This document shows, in pieces, positions 31,507-40,129 of a stretch of DNA of 63,429 nt. How positions within the stretch are numbered: the stretch's first letter is position 1; each line of letters begins with the position of its first letter. The notes below the pieces were generated by a model. The model saw nothing but the letters and a program-made list of their open reading frames with translations. It searched no databases and was not told the DNA's origin. A program made the position numbers and the translations under genes. The stretch is from Microcaldota archaeon (GTDB taxonomy: Archaea; Micrarchaeota; Micrarchaeia; Micrarchaeales; Micrarchaeaceae): assembly GCA_021816885.1 (NCBI GenBank), contig JAKAWS010000005.1, forward strand, positions 1 through 63,429. The letters run 5' to 3'.

Positions 31507-31514
31507 TATATAAA
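31507..31514. promoter_or_regulatory. Shared TATA box for nuoH operon and minus-strand gene
   Basis: TATATAAA lies 25 bases from the minus-strand ATG at 31485 and about 31-38 bases before the nuoH start, so a single nearly symmetric box may serve both directions. Confidence 0.6.
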
Positions 31515-31544
31515 TTTTCCTTGTCAAACTCTGAAAGTGGTCGC

Positions 31545-32579
31545 TTGATAATAAACTCCGGGGCGATAGGGGGATATTACTCTTACATTCAGGGCGCTTT
31601 GCGTGCATATCCTTATTTGGACAATAGATGGATAGGGCTTCTGCTTGCGCTCATCAGCTTCGGTATAATAATTGCGGTAATCGTAAGCTTGTTCACTGTG
31701 ATCATAGGCTGGCTGGAAAGGAAGATTATTGCGCGCGCACAGTCTAGGCGAGGCCCGACTTATGTAGGTAAGTTCGGCCTTCTTCAGAATGTCGCGGACG
31801 CTATAAAACTGCTTTCCAAAGAGAACATTATGCCGAAGATGGCTGACAAAGTTGTATTTCCTCTGATGCTGCCGGCAATCTACGCCTTATACCTCGTGAC
31901 GCTCGCATTCGTACCTATGACTAGCGCCTTTGTAGGAATAGGTGCCAGCATAGCGCTCATAGTCATATTTATGCTCCTTTCCTTTGTTCCCGTCATGCTT
32001 TTCATAGCTGGATGGGCAAGCGGGAACAAATTCGGTTCGATAAGTGCGCAGAGGTCGATAGTCCTGCTCCTTAGTTATGAGATACCGCTTATCCTGGTGA
32101 TCGCTGCGATAGCAATGCTGTCCAATACGTACAGCCTTTCTGGGATTGTCTCGGCGCAGTCTGGTCTATGGTACATAGTCATGATGCCTATAGGGTTTGT
32201 GGTCTTCTTTGTGGTGATGCTCGTTGAGCTTGAGAGGCCGCCTTTCGACCTTAGGGAGGCAGACAGCGAGCTTATTGCGGGATGGCTTACCGATGTGGGA
32301 GCTCCGTACTATGCGCTCGCTTTGTTCTTAGACTACACAAGAATGTTCGTCGGCTCTTTACTCATTGCGGTCCTTTTCTTAGGGGGTTGGTCTGGGCCGT
32401 TCCTTCCGCCTGCTGTTTGGATAACAGTCAAGGTCGTTGCATTGACGATGCTCTTCATACTTATACGCGCAGCCACAGTAAGGTTTAGGCTCGATCAGAC
32501 GCTCAGAATCGGTTGGATTTACCTGCTGCCTGCCTCAGTAATCAATTTAATCATTACATTCGCATTGTTTGTAAGGTGA
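31545..32579 (+). CDS. nuoH: NADH-quinone oxidoreductase subunit H-like (FpoH/NuoH)
   Basis: A membrane subunit of the complex I-like enzyme, the one next to the quinone site. It has eight membrane helices, the WLERKIIARAQSRRGPTYVG loop, ADAIKLLSKE, and LERPPFDLREADSELIAGW, which are the hallmarks of NuoH. It opens a seven-gene operon for the membrane arm. The start is not ATG: TTG 31545 fits a nearly leaderless message from the TATA box at 31507; TTG 31521 is possible. Subunits A-D and any electron-input module are not in this window. Confidence 0.93.
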   Translation: MIINSGAIGGYYSYIQGALRAYPYLDNRWIGLLLALISFGIIIAVIVSLFTVIIGWLERKIIARAQSRRGPTYVGKFGLLQNVADAIKLLSKENIMPKMADKVVFPLMLPAIYALYLVTLAFVPMTSAFVGIGASIALIVIFMLLSFVPVMLFIAGWASGNKFGSISAQRSIVLLLSYEIPLILVIAAIAMLSNTYSLSGIVSAQSGLWYIVMMPIGFVVFFVVMLVELERPPFDLREADSELIAGWLTDVGAPYYALALFLDYTRMFVGSLLIAVLFLGGWSGPFLPPAVWITVKVVALTMLFILIRAATVRFRLDQTLRIGWIYLLPASVINLIITFALFVR

Positions 32580-32580
32580 T

Positions 32581-32949
32581 ATGATATCGATAATCGATCC
32601 GATTGTTAAGACAGCCCGTAATATAGCTGGCAAACCAATTACGCTGAACTTCCCTGAGGAGAGAGAGGATACTTTAGACAATTACAGAGGCATACATAAA
32701 CTTGACATGAAAACATGCATAAGCTGCGGGGCATGCGCCAGAATATGCCCTAACCAGACAATTGAGATGGTAGACACGCCAACGGATAAGGGACAGAAGA
32801 AGATGCCGCAGATAAACCTGGAACGATGCCTTTTCTGTGCGCTGTGCGAGGAAGTGTGTCCCACAGACTGCCTGGTTCTCACAAAGAATTACAATTTTGA
32901 GGCTTATGACAGAAGGGATTTCCTAAAGAGACCGGAAGACCTCAAATAG
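32581..32949 (+). CDS. nuoI: Complex I-like subunit I, 2[4Fe-4S] ferredoxin
   Basis: A 122-residue protein with two tetra-nuclear cluster motifs, KTCISCGACARICPNQ and ERCLFCALCEEVCPTD, spaced as in NuoI/FpoI. It carries electrons along the peripheral arm to the N2 cluster. The N-terminus has the TLNFPEER element of the family. The start ATG 32581 comes right after the nuoH stop (TGA T ATG). It is the only redox-active subunit of the complex seen in the window. Confidence 0.95.
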   Translation: MISIIDPIVKTARNIAGKPITLNFPEEREDTLDNYRGIHKLDMKTCISCGACARICPNQTIEMVDTPTDKGQKKMPQINLERCLFCALCEEVCPTDCLVLTKNYNFEAYDRRDFLKRPEDLK

Positions 32950-32957
32950 GTTTTGAG

Positions 32958-33440
32958 ATGTTTGTTGCTTATTATGCTGATATTGCTGTCGGGGTCGTGG
33001 AAATATTTGTAGCGCTTGCTCTGTTTAGGCTCAAGGATATGCTGCATATAGGAATAGCGCTATCGCTTCTCTTCTTCTTTAACTCTGTGGTATTTCTGAT
33101 AGCATCTCAGCCGCTGCTTGCGGTGCTTCAGCTTTTTGTCGCGATAGGAGGCATATCAACATATTTCATAATAGGAGTAGCAGCATTAGGAGTATCGAAG
33201 TTCAAGTATGCAAGGTTCGGGCTTCTCTCGGTTTCGGCCCTCCTGTTGTTCCTGTTGCTCGTGTATTCAGTAGGCGGAGCGTTCGGTTACCACACTACAA
33301 GCAGCAATCCGATAGGGGCAGAAGAGGCCGGACTTCAATTCGAAGGCTATGTGCCGGTATTCTACATCATGACGCTCATGATCTTTGGGGCCGGGCTTGG
33401 GTCAACCGCTCTTTTCAAAAAGATAAGGGATAATAGATGA
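32958..33440 (+). CDS. nuoJ: Complex I-like subunit J
   Basis: A 160-residue membrane protein with five helices. The region ALFRLKDMLHIGIALSLLFF and ILFAVIGGI-type helix (here LLAVLQLFVAIGGISTYFII) correspond to NuoJ helices including the pi-bulge segment near the quinone channel. It lies between nuoI and nuoK, as in standard order, and overlaps nuoK by 4 bases. Archaeal Fpo complexes often split J in two; here it is one gene. Confidence 0.88.
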   Translation: MFVAYYADIAVGVVEIFVALALFRLKDMLHIGIALSLLFFFNSVVFLIASQPLLAVLQLFVAIGGISTYFIIGVAALGVSKFKYARFGLLSVSALLLFLLLVYSVGGAFGYHTTSSNPIGAEEAGLQFEGYVPVFYIMTLMIFGAGLGSTALFKKIRDNR

Positions 33441-33730
33441 TAGAGTTTTTTGTTGTCTTGGGTCTTGCTCTTTTCGCGCTTGGTTTATCAGGCGCTTTTG
33501 CGAGCAGGCATCTTGTGCTGGTTATCCTTTCTACGGAAATGATGATAATGGCAGGGTCTTTGGTAGGCATAGGGATGTTCGATTATTTTGGCGGGAGCAT
33601 AATACCGTTTCTCTTCTCAATATGGGCCATAGCTGCAGTGGGGATATTGCTGCTGGTGCTTTTCTACAGGTATATGGCGGTATATGATACCAGCCTGGAA
33701 GTCGGAGTGGTATCCAAGCTGAAGAGGTGA
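33437..33730 (+). CDS. nuoK: Complex I-like subunit K
   Basis: A 97-residue protein with three membrane helices. It contains the NuoK pattern of an acidic residue inside helix two (VILSTEMMIMAG) and a second region in helix three (IWAIAAVGILLLVLFYRYM). It forms part of the proton path. Start ATG overlaps the stop of nuoJ (ATGA). Length is typical. Confidence 0.92.
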   Translation: MIEFFVVLGLALFALGLSGAFASRHLVLVILSTEMMIMAGSLVGIGMFDYFGGSIIPFLFSIWAIAAVGILLLVLFYRYMAVYDTSLEVGVVSKLKR

Positions 33731-33731
33731 T

Positions 33732-35495
33732 ATGGTGTTTGAGCTTTTGGTATTGGTGCCGACGCTCCTTGCGTCGCTCTTCTGCATCGCAGTCAAGGAC
33801 GGGAGGGTAAGACTGACTGGCTATGTCTCAGTCTTTGCTTCAGTAATAACCTTGGCTATCGCAGTATACCTCCTTGTCTACGCTCCAGTATCGACCACAA
33901 ATATCAGCTGGTTCACGGTCGCAGGACATACATTCAATATAAGCTTGACTTCGGCCCACATAAATATGATGCTCTTAGCGCTTGTCGCTTTCATATCGCC
34001 GCTGATAATGATATACTCTCTTGGATTCTTTGAAGAGACACATGAGCATAGGCGGTTCTATGCAGAGATGAATCTATTTGCGGCGTCCATGCTCTTTTTT
34101 GCGATGGCAGCCAACTTTGTCTCGCTCATCATAGCATGGGAAGGGCTTGGGATAACCAGTTATCTCCTTATAGGGTTCTGGTACCGCAAGAGGGATGCGG
34201 CGGTAGCGGCAAGAGAGTCCATAAGCATAATAATAATCGGCGATGTGGCAATGCTCGCTGCGCTGGTCATATTGTTAAATGCGTATGGGACCACAAGCTT
34301 CTCTTATATATCTGCACAGCAGGCAGGGTATCAGATTTACCTTGCGTTCGCACTCGTCATGCTTGCTATATTTACTAAATCTGCACAGTTCCCGTTCAGC
34401 GGATGGCTCCCTAAGGCGATGGAAGGACCGACCCCCGTGTCTGCCTTTCTTCACTCTTCGACTATGGTAAAGGCAGGCGTGTTCCTCGCAATAATATTCA
34501 TGCCGCTCCTTTTCAGACTGGGTTTGCTGCCAGTGGTGTTTGTGATAGGAGCGATTACCGCAGTGATAGGGGTGCTAAATGCTATTTCGGGAACCCATAT
34601 TAAGAGGATACTTGCTTATTCCACATTAGAGGACCTTGGGCTGATGCTTATGGCAGTCGGGCTCAACTCAGTTATGGCTGCAGTCCTTCTCTTTGTCACC
34701 CAGACTTTTTATAAAGCGATTCTCTTCCTTGATGCGGGCTCGATAACTAGGGCGAACAACGAGGAATATAACATATTCAAACTAAGAGAATCCGGCGGAA
34801 ACAAACTAATCTTTTGGACTGCGGTGATCGGAGTATTATCCATAGCAGGAATCTTTCCGCTAAGCGGTTTTCTAGGAAAGATAGGACTTGAGGTGTCTGC
34901 GACAAACATATACACATACATACTCCTTGTCTTGATAGAGCTTGGGACGAGCTTCTACATATTCAGATGGATATTCGTTCCGATGAGAAACTCAAGAAAA
35001 GGCGAGATTCTGGAAAAGCTTAAGGGCACGCCACTCAGCATGGTAATTCCGCAAACGATACTTGCTTTCGCGGTCGTTGCGGCCACATCGCTTTATTTCT
35101 TCCTCCCGCAATACCTTGGTATAAGCAATATAAACTTCGGTTATAGCGCTCCGATAGTAGAAACCATTTTGGTGGTTGTAGGCGCGAGTATAGCTTATTA
35201 CATTTACAGAAAAGGCCATAAGATACCTACAAACAAAACATTGTTTGCCGTAGTGCACAGTATAGATTGGATAAATGCTTTGTATCTAGTAGTCTCGAAG
35301 CTGGCGCTTTTGACTTCGAGGGCTGTAGAGTTTATCGATTATCTTGTTTATTTGATATTCGCGCTATGTGGCTTCGTTGCGATCGTTGTCGGGAGAAGGT
35401 TCCGCAATATCGTAAGCGGAAACCTTAATCTGTATACTGCATGGATAGTTATAGGAATGGCGATATTGATAATCGCGATGGTGTTTGTGCTATGA
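33732..35495 (+). CDS. nuoL: Complex I-like subunit L, antiporter-like
   Basis: A 587-residue antiporter-like subunit with about 14-16 membrane helices. The conserved Glu (IIAWEGLGITSYLLIGFWY) and the Lys/His region FSGWLPKAMEGPTPVSAFLH, both needed for proton transfer, are present. The C-terminus has the amphipathic connecting element and a final anchor. It follows nuoK by one base and overlaps nuoM by 4 bases. Confidence 0.94.
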   Translation: MVFELLVLVPTLLASLFCIAVKDGRVRLTGYVSVFASVITLAIAVYLLVYAPVSTTNISWFTVAGHTFNISLTSAHINMMLLALVAFISPLIMIYSLGFFEETHEHRRFYAEMNLFAASMLFFAMAANFVSLIIAWEGLGITSYLLIGFWYRKRDAAVAARESISIIIIGDVAMLAALVILLNAYGTTSFSYISAQQAGYQIYLAFALVMLAIFTKSAQFPFSGWLPKAMEGPTPVSAFLHSSTMVKAGVFLAIIFMPLLFRLGLLPVVFVIGAITAVIGVLNAISGTHIKRILAYSTLEDLGLMLMAVGLNSVMAAVLLFVTQTFYKAILFLDAGSITRANNEEYNIFKLRESGGNKLIFWTAVIGVLSIAGIFPLSGFLGKIGLEVSATNIYTYILLVLIELGTSFYIFRWIFVPMRNSRKGEILEKLKGTPLSMVIPQTILAFAVVAATSLYFFLPQYLGISNINFGYSAPIVETILVVVGASIAYYIYRKGHKIPTNKTLFAVVHSIDWINALYLVVSKLALLTSRAVEFIDYLVYLIFALCGFVAIVVGRRFRNIVSGNLNLYTAWIVIGMAILIIAMVFVL

Positions 35496-36895
35496 TATTC
35501 TTTGTTGCGATAATGTTGGCGCTGTTTGCCGGAATCTTGGCTGTCATCCTGCTGGATAAAAGATTTGCAAGAGGGGCTGCGGCTCTTTTCGCTTCGGTTG
35601 CGCTTGCTATAATAATAATCATGTTTTTCTACTATCTGACAGGAAGGATGGTTGGTTATTCTGAGAGTATACCTTACATAAGCACTTTCGGGATATCACT
35701 GCAGTTCTACGCGAACGAGTTCTCTGTGCCATTAAGTCTGCTTGCCGGCATAGTTGGATTAGCGGCAATAATCGGGGGGAACCCATTGCAGGAAAGAGCA
35801 AAAGCGTCCAACTCCCTTATACTCCTCTTTGAGCTCGCGGCGATAGGCCTGTTTGCGTCTGGAAACCTCTTTCTCTTCTTTATTTTCTGGGATGTAGGCA
35901 TCATAGCCGTATTCTTCATGATTAGCTGCCTTGGGGAGGGAAACAACCTCAATTCGGCTAAGGTATACCTGTTCTATTCGCTGCTTGCAAGCGCACTCCT
36001 ACTCTTCGGCATCTTAATGATATATTTTTATACTCCGATAAGGTCGTTTAACATAAGTACTATAGAGGCAGGGGCGCAGACGATACCTTTGGGCGTACAA
36101 GAGGTGATATTCGTCTCTCTCCTCATCGCGTTCATGATAAAGATGCCTGTATTCCCGTTCCACTCTTGGATGCAGGGCGCTTACTCTGATGCCTCAACCC
36201 AAGGATCAATGCTTATCGGTGGGGTATTGTCCAAGTTCGGCGCGTATGGAATCCTGCTCATCTTCCTTATGTTGCCGATAGCAAGGACTTACGCCCCATA
36301 CATACTCATAATAGCGATAGTTTCTGCTTTCTATGCTGCTTTCAACGGGATAAGAAAAGACGACTTGAAGAGGATGGCGGCGTTCACAAGCATGGCTGAA
36401 AGCGCAATCATACTTACGGGAGTCACAGCGCTCGGCGCATTCGGATTGGATGGGGCAATGTATGGGATGGTGGCTTTCGGATTAGGCATATCGCTCATGT
36501 TCCTGAGCATAGGTTCTGTAGAGTTCATGTATGGATCTAAACACTTAAGCACTCTCAGGGGAATTGTGAAGGGCGCGGCATCAACCGCCTACTCGTTCCT
36601 TTTCGGCGTGTTCGCCGCAACAGGGGTTCCTATAACGGCAGCTTTCATAGCTGACCTGCTTATATTCACAGGCGCTGATAAGAGCTTTGGCGTTTTGGGA
36701 GTGGTTCCTCTCTTCAGTATAATAATCGTTGGAGCTTACCTTTACTACGCGATAAACAAGTCATTCTTTGACACGGAGAACAGCATAGAGATTGTCAGGT
36801 ATGAGACAGGTCACTGGAATCCATCTTACGCCTTGCTCATTTTCTCGATACTTGCTCTCGGGATAGTTCCAGCATTGATTTTGGGATTTAGATGA
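35492..36895 (+). CDS. nuoM: Complex I-like subunit M, antiporter-like
   Basis: A 467-residue antiporter-like subunit. The conserved segments are FFIFWDVGIIAVFFMIS (the Glu of other M subunits is Asp here), FPFHSWMQGAYSDASTQGSM with the His-x4-Gly-x-Tyr pattern, and the Lys in KDDLKRMAAFTSMAES. It contributes one proton channel. ATG 35492 overlaps the nuoL stop; about 17 codons upstream in frame are part of nuoL. Confidence 0.92.
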   Translation: MIFFVAIMLALFAGILAVILLDKRFARGAAALFASVALAIIIIMFFYYLTGRMVGYSESIPYISTFGISLQFYANEFSVPLSLLAGIVGLAAIIGGNPLQERAKASNSLILLFELAAIGLFASGNLFLFFIFWDVGIIAVFFMISCLGEGNNLNSAKVYLFYSLLASALLLFGILMIYFYTPIRSFNISTIEAGAQTIPLGVQEVIFVSLLIAFMIKMPVFPFHSWMQGAYSDASTQGSMLIGGVLSKFGAYGILLIFLMLPIARTYAPYILIIAIVSAFYAAFNGIRKDDLKRMAAFTSMAESAIILTGVTALGAFGLDGAMYGMVAFGLGISLMFLSIGSVEFMYGSKHLSTLRGIVKGAASTAYSFLFGVFAATGVPITAAFIADLLIFTGADKSFGVLGVVPLFSIIIVGAYLYYAINKSFFDTENSIEIVRYETGHWNPSYALLIFSILALGIVPALILGFR

Positions 36896-38277
36896 TTCAT
36901 AGTATAGTAGAGTATGGGATTCCGCTGGTAATCCTAACCATGGTAACAGGGGGATTTGCGTTCTTAAGGCGCAGAGGCAGATGGTCAATGGCACTTACAG
37001 GGCTCTTCCTGATAATCGCTGTTGGGATGGGAATACTCGCGTTCCTTTCAGGGTATGATTTTGTAGAGTTTGGAATATTTAGGATAAACGGATTCTCAAG
37101 CATGCTTCTCTCCTTTTTCGCAATAGCGTTGCTGTTGGTGCTTGTGCTGGCCAAAGACGAAGAGGAACCGGGCCTCTTCAATATGCTTTTCTGCCTGATA
37201 GCTTCGGGAGCGTTCTTTGTCGTGCTCTCCTATTCTCTCCTATCTCTTATGATGGCGATTGAGCTCATCTCTGCAGCTACCGCGCTTATGATACTAAAGG
37301 GAGGGAAAAAGAGGATCGAGCCTGCAGTGAAGCTTTTTGTGATAAGCACTGTGGCGATATCTGTATTCGTTTTTGCGGTTGCAATGATAATGCCTTACGA
37401 CCTTGGCTTTGCGATAGCACCTTTGCAGATGAATACCGGACTGACAGGCAGTTCTTTGATTATGCTGGCGGCTGCGCTTTTCATTGTAGCGCTTGCGGTG
37501 GAGGCAGGGCTATTCCCATTTAACATTTGGATGGCAGACGTGTATCAGGGAGCGCAGGGACATGTTACTGCGCTTCTTTCGGGAGTGAATAAGAAAATCG
37601 CGTTCATTGCGATATTATACATCTTCTTTGTGGTATTCGCCGGTTATACTAAGATACTTTCGCCTTTGTTCGAACTGATAGCGATACTAACCATGTTCTT
37701 TGGAAATCTTGTGGCGATGGTGCAGAAGGACGTGAAAAGGATGCTCGCCTATTCGTCTATATCTCAGGCGGGTTATATACTGATAGGGATTGCGGTTGGG
37801 ACGACACTAGGGCTTGATGCATCCCTATTCCAGATAATTGCACATACGTTTATGACGATTGGCGCATTCGGGATTGTCATGTGGTTGGGAAGCAGGGGAA
37901 TCAACACAGTAGAGGATTACAAAGGGCTTTTCCAGAGGAACGGATTTGTTGGTGTGGCTTTCGCGCTCCTGCTTCTATCTATGGCAGGAGTGCCGCCGCT
38001 GATGGGGTTTGTTGGAAAGTTCTTGCTCTTCTCTTCTGCGATAAGTTCTGGATTGATAGCACTTGCAGCAATCGGGATAATAAACAGCTTCATTTCGATA
38101 TATTACTATGGAAAAGTTATTGTCTCGATGGCAGATAGAACGGAAAAAGGACGGCTGCACGCAGATTACGGAGTTATCTTTGTGACGGCTGTGTGCCTTC
38201 TGGTGATATTGGTGGTAGGGATATATCCGCAACCTTTAATATCGATTCTTTCTAAGTCTGTCATGTCTGTATTCTGA
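36892..38277 (+). CDS. nuoN: Complex I-like subunit N, antiporter-like
   Basis: A 461-residue antiporter-like subunit with about 14 membrane helices. It has SLMMAIELISAATALMILKG (conserved Glu in helix five), FPFNIWMADVYQGAQGHVTA, and VQKDVKRMLAYSSISQAGYI. It is the last gene of the operon; its TGA is followed at once by the first base of tRNA-Pro, so the tRNA must be cut from, or initiated within, the operon's 3' end. Confidence 0.93.
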   Translation: MIHSIVEYGIPLVILTMVTGGFAFLRRRGRWSMALTGLFLIIAVGMGILAFLSGYDFVEFGIFRINGFSSMLLSFFAIALLLVLVLAKDEEEPGLFNMLFCLIASGAFFVVLSYSLLSLMMAIELISAATALMILKGGKKRIEPAVKLFVISTVAISVFVFAVAMIMPYDLGFAIAPLQMNTGLTGSSLIMLAAALFIVALAVEAGLFPFNIWMADVYQGAQGHVTALLSGVNKKIAFIAILYIFFVVFAGYTKILSPLFELIAILTMFFGNLVAMVQKDVKRMLAYSSISQAGYILIGIAVGTTLGLDASLFQIIAHTFMTIGAFGIVMWLGSRGINTVEDYKGLFQRNGFVGVAFALLLLSMAGVPPLMGFVGKFLLFSSAISSGLIALAAIGIINSFISIYYYGKVIVSMADRTEKGRLHADYGVIFVTAVCLLVILVVGIYPQPLISILSKSVMSVF

Positions 38278-38350
38278 GGGGCTGTACGCTAACCTGGTAG
38301 ACTACCACGTTCGGGTCGTGGAGATCCGAGTTCGAATCTCGGCAGCCCCA
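38278..38350 (+). tRNA. tRNA-Pro(CGG)
   Basis: GGGGCTG (38278-38284) pairs with CAGCCCC (38343-38349), A at 38350. The anticodon arm is CCACG-TTCGGGT-CGTGG with CGG at 38312-38314; the T-arm is CCGAG-TTCGAAT-CTCGG. The D-stem is weak (one or two standard pairs). No intron, no CCA. It begins directly after the nuoN stop and borders a restriction-modification pair downstream. Confidence 0.9.
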
Positions 38351-38463
38351 TTCAAAGTTTGTTCGGGAAAAATAATATCAGAATTTATGACGTTGTAGCA
38401 AACTATATAAGTATATTTAGACGTATGTATATTGAGGGGCTTTAATACTTCAAAGTTGTTTTG

Positions 38464-39375
38464 ATGGATGATCTATCTGCCACTGAAATAATGCAAAAAA
38501 TCAAGCTTAAAAAGTTAAAGATAGGCTACACTAAGACCTGTATTTGTAAAGACAATCATATAAATTGTCTAACTCCTAAAGAGTGGGTAAAAGGTCAGGT
38601 TGCCGTTTGGGAATTTTATTATACCAAAGACGATTTAAGAGATAAAAATATCCATCCTGCAATGTTCCCGATTGCCTTACCCTCCAAGTGCATAGAATTA
38701 TTTACACACAAAGGTGAATTAGTTTTAGACCCGTTTGTAGGGACCGGCACAACACTTCTAGCCGCCAAAAATTTTGGTAGAAATGCTGTTGGTTTTGATT
38801 TAAAAAAAGAATATATAGAAGTAACTAAGAAACGTCTAAGGCAGACCAGCTTAAACAAAGAAACCCAACAAATACCGATATGTGATGATGCCAAAAACAT
38901 ATCTCAATATCTAGAACCTGAGAGCGTTAAGCTATGTGTTACTTCTCCGCCTTATGCCAACATGCTTAACAAGCCCAGATTAAATAAAAGCATGAGAGCT
39001 GATTTGAGAGAAAACGAGCATTTTATGAAAGTCCAGCAATATTCCAACGATAAAAGAGATTTAGGAACCATGGAAGTCCCGCAATTCTCAGGTGCAATAG
39101 AAGACATATACAAAGATATTTTTCCACTAATGAAGCCACGAGGTCATTGCGTAATAAATCTTAACGATCTCTGGCTGGAAAATAGACGCATACCGACCCA
39201 TATTTTCGTCATACAGGCAATGGAAAAAGCTGGTTTCGAGCTAAGAAACATAATAATTTGGGACAAACATAACCTCGTCAATGGCGTTGGTATATTCGGC
39301 TGGCCTAGCAATTACATAACGCTTGGCACCACTTTTGAATACATACTTGATTTCTGGAAGCCAGTAAGCAATTAG
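38464..39375 (+). CDS. DNA methyltransferase of the second R-M system
   Basis: A 303-residue DNA amino-methyltransferase (N4-cytosine or N6-adenine). The SAM-binding motif comes first, as ELVLDPFVGTGTTLLAAKNF (about 89), and the catalytic motif VTSPPYANML later (about 157), with a preceding motif X-like HPAMFPIALPSKC. SPPY is usual for N4-cytosine enzymes. The gene is convergent with, and overlaps by 4 bases, an MvaI/BcnI-type nuclease gene; known partners of that nuclease type methylate cytosine N4 in CCNGG-like sites. Higher A/T content than the nuo operon suggests acquisition. Confidence 0.88.
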   Translation: MDDLSATEIMQKIKLKKLKIGYTKTCICKDNHINCLTPKEWVKGQVAVWEFYYTKDDLRDKNIHPAMFPIALPSKCIELFTHKGELVLDPFVGTGTTLLAAKNFGRNAVGFDLKKEYIEVTKKRLRQTSLNKETQQIPICDDAKNISQYLEPESVKLCVTSPPYANMLNKPRLNKSMRADLRENEHFMKVQQYSNDKRDLGTMEVPQFSGAIEDIYKDIFPLMKPRGHCVINLNDLWLENRRIPTHIFVIQAMEKAGFELRNIIIWDKHNLVNGVGIFGWPSNYITLGTTFEYILDFWKPVSN

Positions 39376-40076
39376 ACTATACGCTTCCTGTTGCTAAAGC
39401 ACATATCGAGTTTCCTAGGGCTAACCCTAAAGCCAGTTCCATGATCGTGGGGTCTTCCGTCGGGATATTGACCTATCCTAACATCTACAAGTATGACTCC
39501 ATCATTTATCAGTTTTATGAAGTTAGCGAAGCTAAAGCCGTTCAGTAGCCATGCTTCGTTGTACCAAAATTCTTCCTTTGAGCCTTTGCCTCTAGATTCG
39601 GCCTTTACATAAACTATCTTCGGCAGCTTCCGCTCAAATGATTGCTTAAGTGTCTCTTTGTCCCAATAGCCATATTCGCTATCTTTTTTATCAATAATGA
39701 CAAGCTTGTTTCTTTTGACGCTGACTTTTAGCCCGGTCTTTCCTTTGATATTGTTGAAATCCAAAGCATTCAAGGTTGTGTGTAGCTCTTTCTTCCCATT
39801 GCTTGACTTATAGCCTATTTTATTTAGAAGTAGCGAGTTAGCCTTTGCCGGCATAGGCGACTTCGTAAAGAGCGTAAGCATACTGCTAGCGTTAGTTCGT
39901 GCGGACTTCAGCTCTATCATCTTTCCGTTTGGGCCAGGAATGTTATTTTCAGTGATGCCTAGCAAATCTTCTAATGTTTTCCCTATCCCGGTATTCCCCA
40001 TTCTATGCGTTTTAACGTAATTGAGTTTTTTTATGGCTCTTATCTTATCGAGCATTTTTCTATAGCCGAGCATCAA
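39372..40076 (-). CDS. MvaI/BcnI-family type II restriction endonuclease
   Basis: A 234-residue endonuclease. It has the family start HRMGNTGIGKTLEDLLGI-x-ENN, the catalytic region GKMIELKSARTNA (E-x-K) followed by LTLFTKSPMP, and the later segment EFWYNEAWLLNGFSFANFIK. MvaI and BcnI cut CCWGG and CCSGG as monomers; the site for this enzyme is therefore likely a CC-N-GG type, by inference. It is convergent with its methyltransferase. ATG 40076 or 40055 may be the start. Confidence 0.88.
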   Translation of the reverse strand: MMLGYRKMLDKIRAIKKLNYVKTHRMGNTGIGKTLEDLLGITENNIPGPNGKMIELKSARTNASSMLTLFTKSPMPAKANSLLLNKIGYKSSNGKKELHTTLNALDFNNIKGKTGLKVSVKRNKLVIIDKKDSEYGYWDKETLKQSFERKLPKIVYVKAESRGKGSKEEFWYNEAWLLNGFSFANFIKLINDGVILVDVRIGQYPDGRPHDHGTGFRVSPRKLDMCFSNRKRIV

Positions 40077-40129
40077 AATCCACTTACCAACAGAACGATT
40101 GGTTTATTGAAATTGTTCATTTATATATT

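Noticed and set aside
38351-38460. TTCAAAGTT motifs behind tRNA-Pro as integration att sites
   Set aside because: The match is only about 10 bases, both copies lie on the same side of the R-M genes, and the tRNA 3' end is not repeated.
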